Positions 15,156-22,241 of a stretch of 22,241 nucleotides of DNA are shown here, piece after piece. Position numbers and translations under genes: made by a program. Positions within the stretch are counted from its first letter, which is position 1; each line of letters opens with the position of its first letter. The notes beneath the pieces were generated by a model. It saw only the letters and a list, made by a program, of their open reading frames with translations, ran no database searches and was not told where the DNA came from. This DNA comes from Actinomycetes bacterium (lineage in GTDB: Bacteria; Actinomycetota; Actinomycetes; Mycobacteriales; Mycobacteriaceae), in assembly GCA_023417985.1 (NCBI GenBank), contig JAEZDV010000066.1, positions 1-22,241 on the forward strand, given 5' to 3'.

Positions 15156-16309
15156 GACCGACCCTGACAGAAGAACACGAGGCCTGGCGCGCCGAGATCC
15201 GAGATTTCCTCGACGCCGAGTTGCCGAAGGAACATTCCTTCAACCCCGAGTTCGACGACGCACCCGAACAGTGGGCCATCGCCGTCGAATTCAGCAAGAA
15301 GATCGCCGCTAAGGGATGGATCGGCCTGACCTGGCCGAAGGAGTACGGCGGCAAGGGATTGTCCCCGATCTCCAATCAGATCCTCCTCGAGGAGCTGTAC
15401 GCGGCAGACGCGCCGCTGATCAACTCCGTCGGCATCTTTCTCGCCGCCGGCACCATTCTGGTGGGCGGTACCGAGGAGCAGAAGCAGCGACTGCTGCCCG
15501 ACATCGCGAACATGCGGACCCTCTGGGCCGAGGGCCTGACCGAACCCGGAGCCGGCTCCGACCTAGGTTCCCTGCGCACCAAGGCCGTCAAGGACGGTGA
15601 CGAGTGGATCATCACCGGCGAGAAGGCATTCACCTCCTGGGGGCCGATGTCGGATGTGCTGTACGTCGCCGCCCGCACCGACCCCGAGGCGAGTTTGAGC
15701 GCCGGCGTCAGCATCTTCGTCGTCGACCTGAAGACCCCCGGCGTCACCCTGCACCCGATGCGCAACTACGGCGGTGGCGTCCAGTCCAGTACGTTCCTCG
15801 ACCACGTCCGTGTTCCGGCATCCTCGCTGATCGGCGAGGAGGGCAAGGGCTGGCAGTACATCATGCGTGCCTTCTACGCGTCGGGGACCGTCGAGCCGAT
15901 CTACGCGATGCAGGAGGCCCGGCTCCGCGACCTGATCGAGTACTGCAAGGCGATCCCGGGCAAGCTCGACGACCCGCACGTGAAGTCCGACCTGGCCGAA
16001 CTCGCTGCCATCGTCCAGACCCAGCGTCTGCTCGCCTACGAGATCATCGGCGACAACGCCCACGGCCGCCAGACCCCTTTCGGCGGTGGCGTCCAGCAGG
16101 TCGCAGCCAAGGAGTACGAACCGCTGTTCGCCCAGATCTACGACCGGGTGCTCGGCCCGACCAGCCAACTGCGGTCGGGATCGTCGTATGCCCCCCTCAA
16201 CGGAAAGCCCGAAGCGTGGTACCGGCAGTCCTTCGCCAACCACGCCGGAGGAACGTCCCAACTCAAGCGGATGGTGCTCGCGACGCGGGGCCTCGGCCTT
16301 CCCCGATAG
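15152..16309 (+). CDS. Acyl-CoA dehydrogenase, FAD-binding subunit (FadE)
   Basis: Acyl-CoA dehydrogenase of 385 aa, introducing a 2,3-double bond into an acyl-CoA. It has the N-terminal helical domain (PKEYGGKGLSPISNQILLEE at about 57-76), the FAD signature TEPGAGSDL with the following GDEWIITGEKAFTSWG, and the C-terminal GGTSQLKRMVLATRGLGLPR. The usual Glu before the C-terminal GGT (as in medium-chain enzymes) is Ala here, so any catalytic base must lie elsewhere or in the partner subunit. The ATG at 15152 overlaps the Rieske stop. With the next gene it forms a pair like the actinobacterial heteromeric (alpha2beta2) FadE enzymes for bulky steroid or alicyclic acyl-CoAs. That pairing is inferred. 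Confidence 0.9.
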   Translation: MRPTLTEEHEAWRAEIRDFLDAELPKEHSFNPEFDDAPEQWAIAVEFSKKIAAKGWIGLTWPKEYGGKGLSPISNQILLEELYAADAPLINSVGIFLAAGTILVGGTEEQKQRLLPDIANMRTLWAEGLTEPGAGSDLGSLRTKAVKDGDEWIITGEKAFTSWGPMSDVLYVAARTDPEASLSAGVSIFVVDLKTPGVTLHPMRNYGGGVQSSTFLDHVRVPASSLIGEEGKGWQYIMRAFYASGTVEPIYAMQEARLRDLIEYCKAIPGKLDDPHVKSDLAELAAIVQTQRLLAYEIIGDNAHGRQTPFGGGVQQVAAKEYEPLFAQIYDRVLGPTSQLRSGSSYAPLNGKPEAWYRQSFANHAGGTSQLKRMVLATRGLGLPR

Positions 16310-16318
16310 GAGCTGAAG

Positions 16319-17401
16319 ATGGAATTGGCATGGGGCGAGGACTTCGCTGCCCTCGCGGACGTGAGCAAGTCGGTGTTTGCACGGTACTCACCGCTGGAGG
16401 ACCGATCCAACACTGTTCCGGTCGCGGATCAGGTCGCGCAGTTCGCCGAACTCGGCTGGCTGCAACTCGATGATCCGGCCGGTGCGGACGCCGACAGTGC
16501 GTCGCTTGCGACGATCGCCGGCGTCTTCGTCGAGGCGGGACGGGCGCTGGCCTCGACTCCGCTGCTCGAACTGACGAAGTCCCGCGACGCCGCGCTGATG
16601 ATCGGCACCGACGAGGCGACGGGCCTCGCCAAGCGCATCGGCAACGGTGAGGCCGTAGTGGTCCCGGTGTTCCCGTCCCCCGAGTGGGGTTCGGCGATGA
16701 CCTATGAGAACGGCACGCTCGATGGGGTCGCGCTGGCGGTGGACCACGCCGGTGACGCCGACAATTTCCTCGTGTACGCCCCCGGGAGGGAACGCGTTGT
16801 GGCAGTAGTGGAAGCGAGCTCCGCGACGACTGTCGACCCGATGCCGAACATGGGCGGGTACCCGATGTTCGCGGTGACCTTCGACAAGGTGCCGGTGGCC
16901 GACGATGCTGTGCTGGCCCGCGGCGCCGACGCCGAGCGTGCCGTCGAGGTCGCAGAGCAGCGTGGCGCGGTGCTGCGCGCGGCACAGCTCTACGGCGCCG
17001 GACTGAAGCTGCTCGACATCACTGTGCTGTACGCACAACAGCGGCACCAGTTCGGCGGACCGATCGGCCGCTTCCAGGCGGTGCAGTACCTGTGCACCGA
17101 CCTCGCGATCGCTGCGCACTTCACGTCGGTGCACACCCGGTCGGCCGCCACCGCGCTCGACGCCGGCCTCGATCCGCAGCCCCACATCGGTCTGATGTGT
17201 AAGCAGGCGACGAAAGCCGCACAGGAGATCGTCCATTCGGCGCACGAGGTCCACGCCGGCATCGGATACATGATCGAGTCGAACGTGCATCTGTTCACCG
17301 ATGCCGCCAAGCGTTGGCAGTTCGATTTCGGTTCTGCAGCGCGCAATGACGCCGAGATCGTCGAAGCCCTCGATCGCATCTACACCGGGGCGGGCCGATG
17401 A
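16319..17401 (+). CDS. Acyl-CoA dehydrogenase partner subunit (FadE)
   Basis: Protein of 360 aa, clearly of the acyl-CoA dehydrogenase fold in its C-terminal half: RHQFGGPIGRFQAVQ at about 241-255, then EIVHSAHEVHAGIGYMIES at about 303-321. It lacks the TEPxxGSD FAD signature in the middle domain, where the sequence is PSPEWGSAM. This asymmetry with the neighbouring subunit is what is seen in heteromeric FadE pairs of steroid degradation. The ATG at 16319 is preceded by AGGAG. It starts 9 bp after the first subunit and its stop overlaps the crotonase start (ATGA), so expression is coupled. It probably functions only in complex with its neighbour (inference). Confidence 0.88.
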   Translation: MELAWGEDFAALADVSKSVFARYSPLEDRSNTVPVADQVAQFAELGWLQLDDPAGADADSASLATIAGVFVEAGRALASTPLLELTKSRDAALMIGTDEATGLAKRIGNGEAVVVPVFPSPEWGSAMTYENGTLDGVALAVDHAGDADNFLVYAPGRERVVAVVEASSATTVDPMPNMGGYPMFAVTFDKVPVADDAVLARGADAERAVEVAEQRGAVLRAAQLYGAGLKLLDITVLYAQQRHQFGGPIGRFQAVQYLCTDLAIAAHFTSVHTRSAATALDAGLDPQPHIGLMCKQATKAAQEIVHSAHEVHAGIGYMIESNVHLFTDAAKRWQFDFGSAARNDAEIVEALDRIYTGAGR

Positions 17402-18207
17402 GCTACATCGACTACCGCGTCGACGACGCCGTCGCCGTCATCAGCCTGAACCGGCCGGAGCGGCACAACGCCCAGGATGCATCCCTCTTGCAGGACCTCG
17501 ACGCCCGATGGCAGGAGGCAGCCCGCGACGACGCGGTCAAGGTGATCGTCCTGCGCGCCAACGGCGACAACTTCTCCGCCGGCCACGACCTGAAGACCTT
17601 GGCCCCGGGATACTTCAAGGAGGGCAGGACGACCCTCGAGAGCGCCTACGGGTGGGAGACCGAGCACTATCTCGGCTTCTCCCGCAAGTGGCGTGACGTT
17701 CCGAAGCCGTCGATCGCGGCGGTTCAGGGCGCCTGCGTCGCCGGTGCACTCAACGTCATCTGGCCGTGTGATCTGATTGTCGCGGCCGAGAACACCTACT
17801 TCAGCGACCCGGTGGTGAAGTTCGGTGTCGGTGGGGTCGAATACCACGCCCATACCTGGGAACTCGGTGCCCGGCGCGCCAAGGAGATGCTGTTCACGGC
17901 GCGGAGGTTCACCGCCGCAGAGGCATTCACCGCCGGTATGGTGAACCGGGTTGTCCCGCTCGACGAGCTCGACTCGCAGACGATGGAACTCGCCCGCGAG
18001 ATCTCGGAAATGGACGCATGGGGACTGGCGACCGCCAAGCGTGCGGTCAACCAGACTCTCGACATCATGGGCCAGCAGGCAGCGCTGCAGTCGGCCTTCG
18101 ACATCCACTGGCACGGGCACGCGAACGCCTTGTTGCGCACAGGATATCCGCTCTTGGCATCCGGCCCGCTCCCGTCGGGGACGAAGACGAAGGAGGAGAA
18201 CTCGTGA
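17398..18207 (+). CDS. Crotonase (enoyl-CoA hydratase/isomerase family) lacking both canonical glutamates
   Basis: Crotonase of 269 aa with oxyanion-hole elements AGHDLK (61-66) and GACVAGA (111-117). Aligned without gaps to the canonical hydratase (VxG...GGGCE...CD...QPE), the two catalytic Glu positions are Asn119 and Val139. A standard syn-hydration mechanism is therefore unlikely. The segment VEYHAHTWELG (147-157) is typical of a group of actinobacterial crotonases of unclear reaction, and its acidic or His residues could act instead. Possible activities are isomerisation, C-C bond or ring cleavage, or hydrolysis of a CoA intermediate. The ATG overlaps the preceding stop (ATGA), and the stop overlaps the ligase GTG. 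Family firm, reaction unknown. Confidence 0.88.
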   Translation: MSYIDYRVDDAVAVISLNRPERHNAQDASLLQDLDARWQEAARDDAVKVIVLRANGDNFSAGHDLKTLAPGYFKEGRTTLESAYGWETEHYLGFSRKWRDVPKPSIAAVQGACVAGALNVIWPCDLIVAAENTYFSDPVVKFGVGGVEYHAHTWELGARRAKEMLFTARRFTAAEAFTAGMVNRVVPLDELDSQTMELAREISEMDAWGLATAKRAVNQTLDIMGQQAALQSAFDIHWHGHANALLRTGYPLLASGPLPSGTKTKEENS

Positions 18208-19778
18208 ACGCCGACATCGCGCCGAACGACGCAGTGTCCCTGTGGGATCTGCTGACTCTGCGGGCCGAGGTCACCGGCGACGCCGTCGCCCTCATCGACG
18301 AGCACGATCGCCGCGTGACTTTCGCCGAGGTCGTCTCCAGGGCCGAACGGGTCGCGGCCGGCCTCCTGGCCAGCGGGATCGAGCCCGGTTCAACGGTGAG
18401 CTGGCAGCTGCCCACCCGCATCGAGACCGTCGTGCTCAGCCTGGCACTGTCGCGTCTCGGCGTGACCCAAAACCCGATCATTCCGCTCTACCGGGCACGT
18501 GAGGTCCGGGCGATGCTCGGACAGTGCGCGTCGGAATGGCTGATCACCCTGGGAGAGTTTCGCGGTTTCGACCACGGCGCGATGGCAGAGGAGCTGCGTG
18601 CGGCGTGCGGCGGCCGTCTGAAGGTGCTGATCGTCTCCTCCGAGCTGCCAGACGGCGACCCGGCGGGTCTTCCACCCGTGCCGGTCGGTCGCGACGAGGT
18701 GCGTTGGATCTACACGACCTCCGGAACGACGTCGGCACCGAAGGGCGTCTGCCACACAGACGGCACGCTCATTGCGGGTGGCGTCTCCCTCGCCGACGCG
18801 ATCGGTGCGACGGCCGAGGACGTCGGCACTATCTTTTTCCCGTACGCCCACATCGGCGGCCCCGACCTGCTGATCGCCTCGCTGACCACCGGCATGTCGC
18901 TGACGCTCATGGAGGTATACGAACCGGGTGCCGCAGTGGACCTGATGCGTCGTGCGGGCGTGACCATCACCGGCGGTTCGACTCCGCACTACGCCCTGCT
19001 GCTCGAGGAACAGCGGAAGAACCCGGGTGCTCGCGTGGTTCCGACCCTGCGCATGCTGACCGGCGGTGGAGCTCCCATGCCGGAGAAGTTGTTCCGGGAC
19101 GTTCTCGCCGAGATGGGTATCCCGATCCTGCACGCCTACGGCATGACCGAGTGTCCGATGATCACCTCGGCGCGGATGAGCGACAGTGCCGAGCAACTGG
19201 CCACCACCTCCGGACGTCCCGTGCTCGGTTGCGAGGTGCAGATCCGCAGCGAGGAGGACGACGTGCTGCCCACCGGTGAGGTGGGCAGGGTCTGGCTGCG
19301 CGGCCCGATGTTGTTCAAGGAGTACCGCGCCGACGGTGCGATCATCCGTCCCTTCGACGCCGACGGCTGGATGTTCACCGGTGACACCGGAACGCTCGAG
19401 GCCGCGGGGCATCTGGTTCTCGTCGGCCGGGAGAAGGACCTGATCATCCGTAAGGGCGAATCGATCAGCCCCACCGAGATCGAAGAGGTGCTCGCGACGC
19501 ACTCCGCGGTCGCGGACGTCGCCGTCATCGGCCTGCCCGACGACCGGTCGGGTGAGCGCATCTGCGCAGTACTGCAATTGCACGACGGTGCAGCCGATCT
19601 CGACGTCGACGAGGTTCGCGCATACTGCCGAGAAGCCGGAATCTCACCGGTGAAGTTTCCTGAGGACGTCGTGCTCGTCTCGGAGATGCCGAAGACGCCG
19701 ACGATGAAGATCCGTAAGCAGCATCTCCGGCAGTCCGTCATCGACCAGCGGCCCCTGTCCGGCGCGGCCGTCGACTGA
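18204..19778 (+). CDS. AMP-dependent acyl-CoA synthetase/ligase
   Basis: ANL-superfamily enzyme of 524 aa that activates a carboxylic acid to acyl-CoA with ATP. Motifs in order are the P-loop-like YTTSGTTSAPKG (about 170-181), YGMTE (312-316), FTGD (about 390), the hinge region KDLIIRKGESISPTEIEE (about 411-428), and the C-terminal PTMKIRK with the adenylation Lys (about 498-504). The GTG at 18204 has AGGAGGAG upstream and overlaps the crotonase stop (GTGA). An earlier in-frame start at 18018 lies inside the crotonase gene and is rejected. In context it would activate the ring-opened acid for the FadE pair. The acid specificity cannot be read from the sequence. Confidence 0.92.
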   Translation: MNADIAPNDAVSLWDLLTLRAEVTGDAVALIDEHDRRVTFAEVVSRAERVAAGLLASGIEPGSTVSWQLPTRIETVVLSLALSRLGVTQNPIIPLYRAREVRAMLGQCASEWLITLGEFRGFDHGAMAEELRAACGGRLKVLIVSSELPDGDPAGLPPVPVGRDEVRWIYTTSGTTSAPKGVCHTDGTLIAGGVSLADAIGATAEDVGTIFFPYAHIGGPDLLIASLTTGMSLTLMEVYEPGAAVDLMRRAGVTITGGSTPHYALLLEEQRKNPGARVVPTLRMLTGGGAPMPEKLFRDVLAEMGIPILHAYGMTECPMITSARMSDSAEQLATTSGRPVLGCEVQIRSEEDDVLPTGEVGRVWLRGPMLFKEYRADGAIIRPFDADGWMFTGDTGTLEAAGHLVLVGREKDLIIRKGESISPTEIEEVLATHSAVADVAVIGLPDDRSGERICAVLQLHDGAADLDVDEVRAYCREAGISPVKFPEDVVLVSEMPKTPTMKIRKQHLRQSVIDQRPLSGAAVD

Positions 19779-19822
19779 CACGACTCCGTGCCCGATCCCG
19801 AATCCGAGAATTGGAAGTTCCC

Positions 19823-21721
19823 ATGCCAGGACGTAGCTTCATAGAGCGCGCCGTCGAGAGCGCCGACACCAATGCACTGCGGATGGCGCTGTACCAGGCG
19901 ACCCGCGATACGGCGATCGCCGCAATCACCCCCGAACGGGTCTTCGGTCCGACGACGGACACCATCGTGTTCTCCGACGAGGACACCGCGCTCATCCGGG
20001 CAAAGACCGTCGATTACCTGCTCACCGAACCCGACGAGTCGGCACTGCCGGTCCCGTCCCGGGACGAGATCGTCGAACTGCTCGAGATGGCGGAAGCCCG
20101 CACTCTCGGGCCCGACGATCTGATCATGCGGCACAAGATCCCGGCCTTCTCCGAGATGCCCCATCAGGCAGAGTGGCACGGGGAGAAGGTGATTCCCGAG
20201 GGTTACCACATTGCGATCGTCGGGGCGGGCTTCGCAGGCATCGCCATGGGTGTGCAGCTTGCCAACCTCGGCGTCCCGTTCACGATCTACGAGCGTCGCG
20301 CCGAAGTCGGCGGGGTGTGGAGCATCAACACCTATCCCGACGTCCGTGTCGACACGGTGAGCTTCACCTACGAGTACGCCTTCGAGAAGAAGTACCCGTG
20401 GAGCGAGTACTTCGCCCGTCAATCGGACGTGCGAGGGTACCTCGACCACGTGGCACGCAAACACGGTGTGTACGAGAATATCCGGTTCGGGTCCGACGTC
20501 ACGGAGGCCCGTTTCGACGAGGCGACTCAGCGCTGGACACTGACCGTGCAGGGCGAAGAGTCTGTCACCGAGGTCGACGCGAACGTGGTTGTCGCCGCAA
20601 GCGGTGTCTTCGCGACACCGCGTGATCTCTCGGTGGAGGGAGTCTCCGACTTCACCGGCCGGATCGTGCACACTGCCCGCTGGAGCGAGGACGTCGAGTA
20701 CGCCGGCAAGAAGGTCGCTGTCGTCGGCAACGGTTCGACAGGCGTGCAGTTGCTCTCGAAGATCGCCGAGAAGGCCGAATCCGTGACGGTGTATCAGCGC
20801 ACCCCGCAGTGGATCACGCCGCGCACCAACTACGGTGTGCCGCTCTCCGACGAGCTGCAGTGGCTGATCCAGAAGATGCCGTTCTACTGGAACTGGACCA
20901 AGTACGTCGCGGGCCTCGCGACCATCGATCTGCACAATGTCCTCGTGCCGGACGAGGAGTGGATTGCAACCGGCGGGAAGATCAGCAAGCGCAACGATAT
21001 GCTGCGCGACATTCTGGTCGGCTATATCTCGGCCCAGGTCGACGGCCGGCAGGACCTCATCGACAAGCTGATCCCGGACTACCCGCCTATGACGCGACGC
21101 CCGGTGGTCGACAACAACTGGTACGCCTCGTTGACCAGGAACAACGTGGAGCTGGTCACGACCGCCATCGAGCGGATGACCGACACCGCGATCGTCACCG
21201 TCGACGGGGAGACGCGCGAGACGGAACTCGTCATCGCCGCGGTCGGCTTCCAGACGGAGAAGTACATCTGGCCGACGCAGTACTTCGGCCTCGGTGGGGT
21301 GGCCCTCGAAGACGTCTGGGCCGCGCAGGGTGCGCAGGCTCACCTCGGCATGACCGTTCCCGGGTTCCCGAACATGTTCATGCTGTACGGCCCCAACTCG
21401 CAGCCGGTGGCCAGCGGTGCCGGTCTGCCGGTGTGGTTCGAGGTCTGGGCCGGGTACATCGCCGAATGCATCGTCGGCATGCTCGAGAAGAGCCGGGCGT
21501 CGATGGTCATCCGAAAGGACGCCTTCGACGAGTACAACGAGCAGTTGCACGAAGAGGCCAAGAAGCTCATCTATCTGATGCCGAACTCGGCGACGGAGAA
21601 GAATTACTACGTCAACGAGTTCGGTCGGCTGCAGATGAACGCTCCATGGAACGGCGAGAAGTACTACAAGCTGTGCGAGCGCCCGGACGAGTCGCACTAC
21701 GAGTTCACCGACGCGCAGTAG
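19823..21721 (+). CDS. Baeyer-Villiger monooxygenase with N-terminal extension (HAPMO-like)
   Basis: Flavoprotein monooxygenase of 632 aa. An N-terminal helical extension of about 125 residues precedes the first Rossmann fold, as in 4-hydroxyacetophenone monooxygenase-like BVMOs. FAD motif GAGFAG is at 134-139 and NADPH motif GNGSTG at 302-307. The BVMO fingerprint is FTGRIVHTARWS (277-288), where the last position is Ser instead of Pro/Asp. GGVWSINTYPDVRVD replaces the usual GGTW...RYPG.R.D. The ATG at 19823 follows GGAAG with 5-bp spacing; an in-frame TTG at 19811 would overlap that ribosome site. It is 44 bp after the ligase gene, the last intact gene of the operon. It probably oxidises a ketone different from that of the first BVMO (inference). 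Confidence 0.92.
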   Translation: MPGRSFIERAVESADTNALRMALYQATRDTAIAAITPERVFGPTTDTIVFSDEDTALIRAKTVDYLLTEPDESALPVPSRDEIVELLEMAEARTLGPDDLIMRHKIPAFSEMPHQAEWHGEKVIPEGYHIAIVGAGFAGIAMGVQLANLGVPFTIYERRAEVGGVWSINTYPDVRVDTVSFTYEYAFEKKYPWSEYFARQSDVRGYLDHVARKHGVYENIRFGSDVTEARFDEATQRWTLTVQGEESVTEVDANVVVAASGVFATPRDLSVEGVSDFTGRIVHTARWSEDVEYAGKKVAVVGNGSTGVQLLSKIAEKAESVTVYQRTPQWITPRTNYGVPLSDELQWLIQKMPFYWNWTKYVAGLATIDLHNVLVPDEEWIATGGKISKRNDMLRDILVGYISAQVDGRQDLIDKLIPDYPPMTRRPVVDNNWYASLTRNNVELVTTAIERMTDTAIVTVDGETRETELVIAAVGFQTEKYIWPTQYFGLGGVALEDVWAAQGAQAHLGMTVPGFPNMFMLYGPNSQPVASGAGLPVWFEVWAGYIAECIVGMLEKSRASMVIRKDAFDEYNEQLHEEAKKLIYLMPNSATEKNYYVNEFGRLQMNAPWNGEKYYKLCERPDESHYEFTDAQ

Positions 21722-21737
21722 CGCACTTTCCTCCGAG

Positions 21738-22241
21738 GTGGAGTTCACTCTGGGGTATCCCGGCGAGGTCGCCGGTGCGGCTCCGCGTTTCCGTGAGGGC
21801 GCGACGCTCACACGGATCGCTGGGGAAGCTCAGGAGCACGGTTTCGAAGCACGGTGTTTGGCCGATCATCCAGCGCCGTCCGCGAGGTGGTTCGACGCAG
21901 GCGGCACGACAGCGGCGAACCGGCGGTCGCGCTGGCGTACGCGGCGTCGGCCACCACGTCGCTGAAGGTGCTGATCAACCTCTACGTGTCGCCCTCCCGC
22001 AACCCGTATCTTGCGGCCAAGGCGTTGACCACCCTGGACCTCCTCTCCGGTGGACGTCTGATCGTCGGGGTGGGAACGGGTTACCTGCGGTCGGACTTCG
22101 CCGCGTTGGCGTGAACTTCGACGACCGCGCTGCCGTGTTCGATGAGGCCCCCAACGCCCTGCGCCGCATCCGGCTCTCGCCGTCCACGCCGGTGACCGGC
22201 GAAAAATTCAGTGGGACAAGAGATATTCGTCTGTCCAGGCC
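21738..22241 (+). pseudogene. Frameshifted luciferase-like (F420/FMN) monooxygenase remnant
   Basis: Three frames in succession give the N-terminal part of a luciferase-like monooxygenase. From GTG 21738: MEFTLGYPGE ... CLADHPAPSARWFDAGG. After a one-base loss near 21905: HDSGEPAVALAYA ... ALTTLDLLSGGRLIVGVGTG YLRSDFAAL. After a second loss near 22109: GVNFDDRAAVFDEA ... STPVTGE. Similarity ends near 22204, where the DNA becomes more AT-rich up to the window edge. Intact relatives are about 280-300 aa flavin- or F420-dependent monooxygenases or reductases. Both shifts are single-base deletions next to short G/C runs, so sequencing error is possible. The gene lies 16 bp after the second BVMO and would have been the next operon member. 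Confidence 0.78.

Noticed and set aside
18018..18203. Upstream in-frame extension of the acyl-CoA ligase
   Set aside because: It lies wholly inside the crotonase gene in another frame; GTG 18204 has a strong ribosome site and a GTGA overlap.
19136..21811. 891-codon open frame on the minus strand
   Set aside because: It lies antisense to the ligase and the second BVMO, has no recognisable domain, and its composition is that of a codon-position shadow of high-GC genes.
1..22241. CRISPR arrays, tRNA or rRNA genes, complete insertion sequences
   Set aside because: Reading through the intergenic regions showed no regularly spaced repeats, no recognisable tRNA or rRNA sequence, and no transposase frame.

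Overview
The window is high-GC DNA with tightly packed catabolic genes, ATGA/GTGA start-stop overlaps and some GTG/TTG starts. The gene families (a mycofactocin-type short-chain dehydrogenase, KshA/KshB-like Rieske oxygenase components, paired FadE subunits, several Baeyer-Villiger monooxygenases) point to a mycolic-acid actinomycete. Rhodococcus or a close relative is my best guess; no rRNA or housekeeping marker is present to fix the genus.

Layout. (1) 1-3485, minus strand: an Old Yellow Enzyme, a decayed MaoC hydratase, a mycofactocin-type SDR, an SRPBCC protein and an SDR cut by the window edge. (2) 3698-8241, minus: an alpha/beta (lactone?) hydrolase, an SDR, a Baeyer-Villiger monooxygenase (BVMO) and a KshB-like reductase. 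(3) 8390-11151, minus: a decayed SnoaL-like gene, an MFS transporter and an atypical SDR. (4) 11517-12545, plus: an unusual regulator that joins an MbcA/Xre-like N-terminal region to a TetR domain. A strong bidirectional terminator follows. (5) 12614-13684, minus: a zinc alcohol dehydrogenase. (6) 14109-21721, plus: a translationally coupled operon of Rieske oxygenase, two acyl-CoA dehydrogenase subunits, a crotonase, an acyl-CoA ligase and a second, HAPMO-like BVMO. A frameshifted luciferase-like monooxygenase remnant follows and runs off the window.

Together the genes read as a peripheral pathway for a cyclic (alicyclic or terpenoid-like) alcohol or ketone. The inferred steps are alcohol oxidation (SDRs, ADH), enone reduction (OYE), ring hydroxylation (Rieske oxygenase plus KshB-like reductase), Baeyer-Villiger oxidation to a lactone, lactone hydrolysis, CoA activation and beta-oxidation-like steps. 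The substrate is not determined by the sequence.

The most notable finding is regulatory. Four promoters (near 3650, 8345, 11340 and 13910) share one composite design: TTGACG, a 17-bp spacer, then TACAGT or TACTGT. A palindrome GTAGCC-N3-GGCTAC lies in the spacer and runs into the -10 box, and a CRP-like box GTGA-N6-TCAC lies at or just downstream of the -10. Each promoter points toward one of the four main catabolic transcription units, which defines a local regulon. The fusion regulator in the middle is the obvious candidate repressor, although its own upstream region carries a different palindrome.
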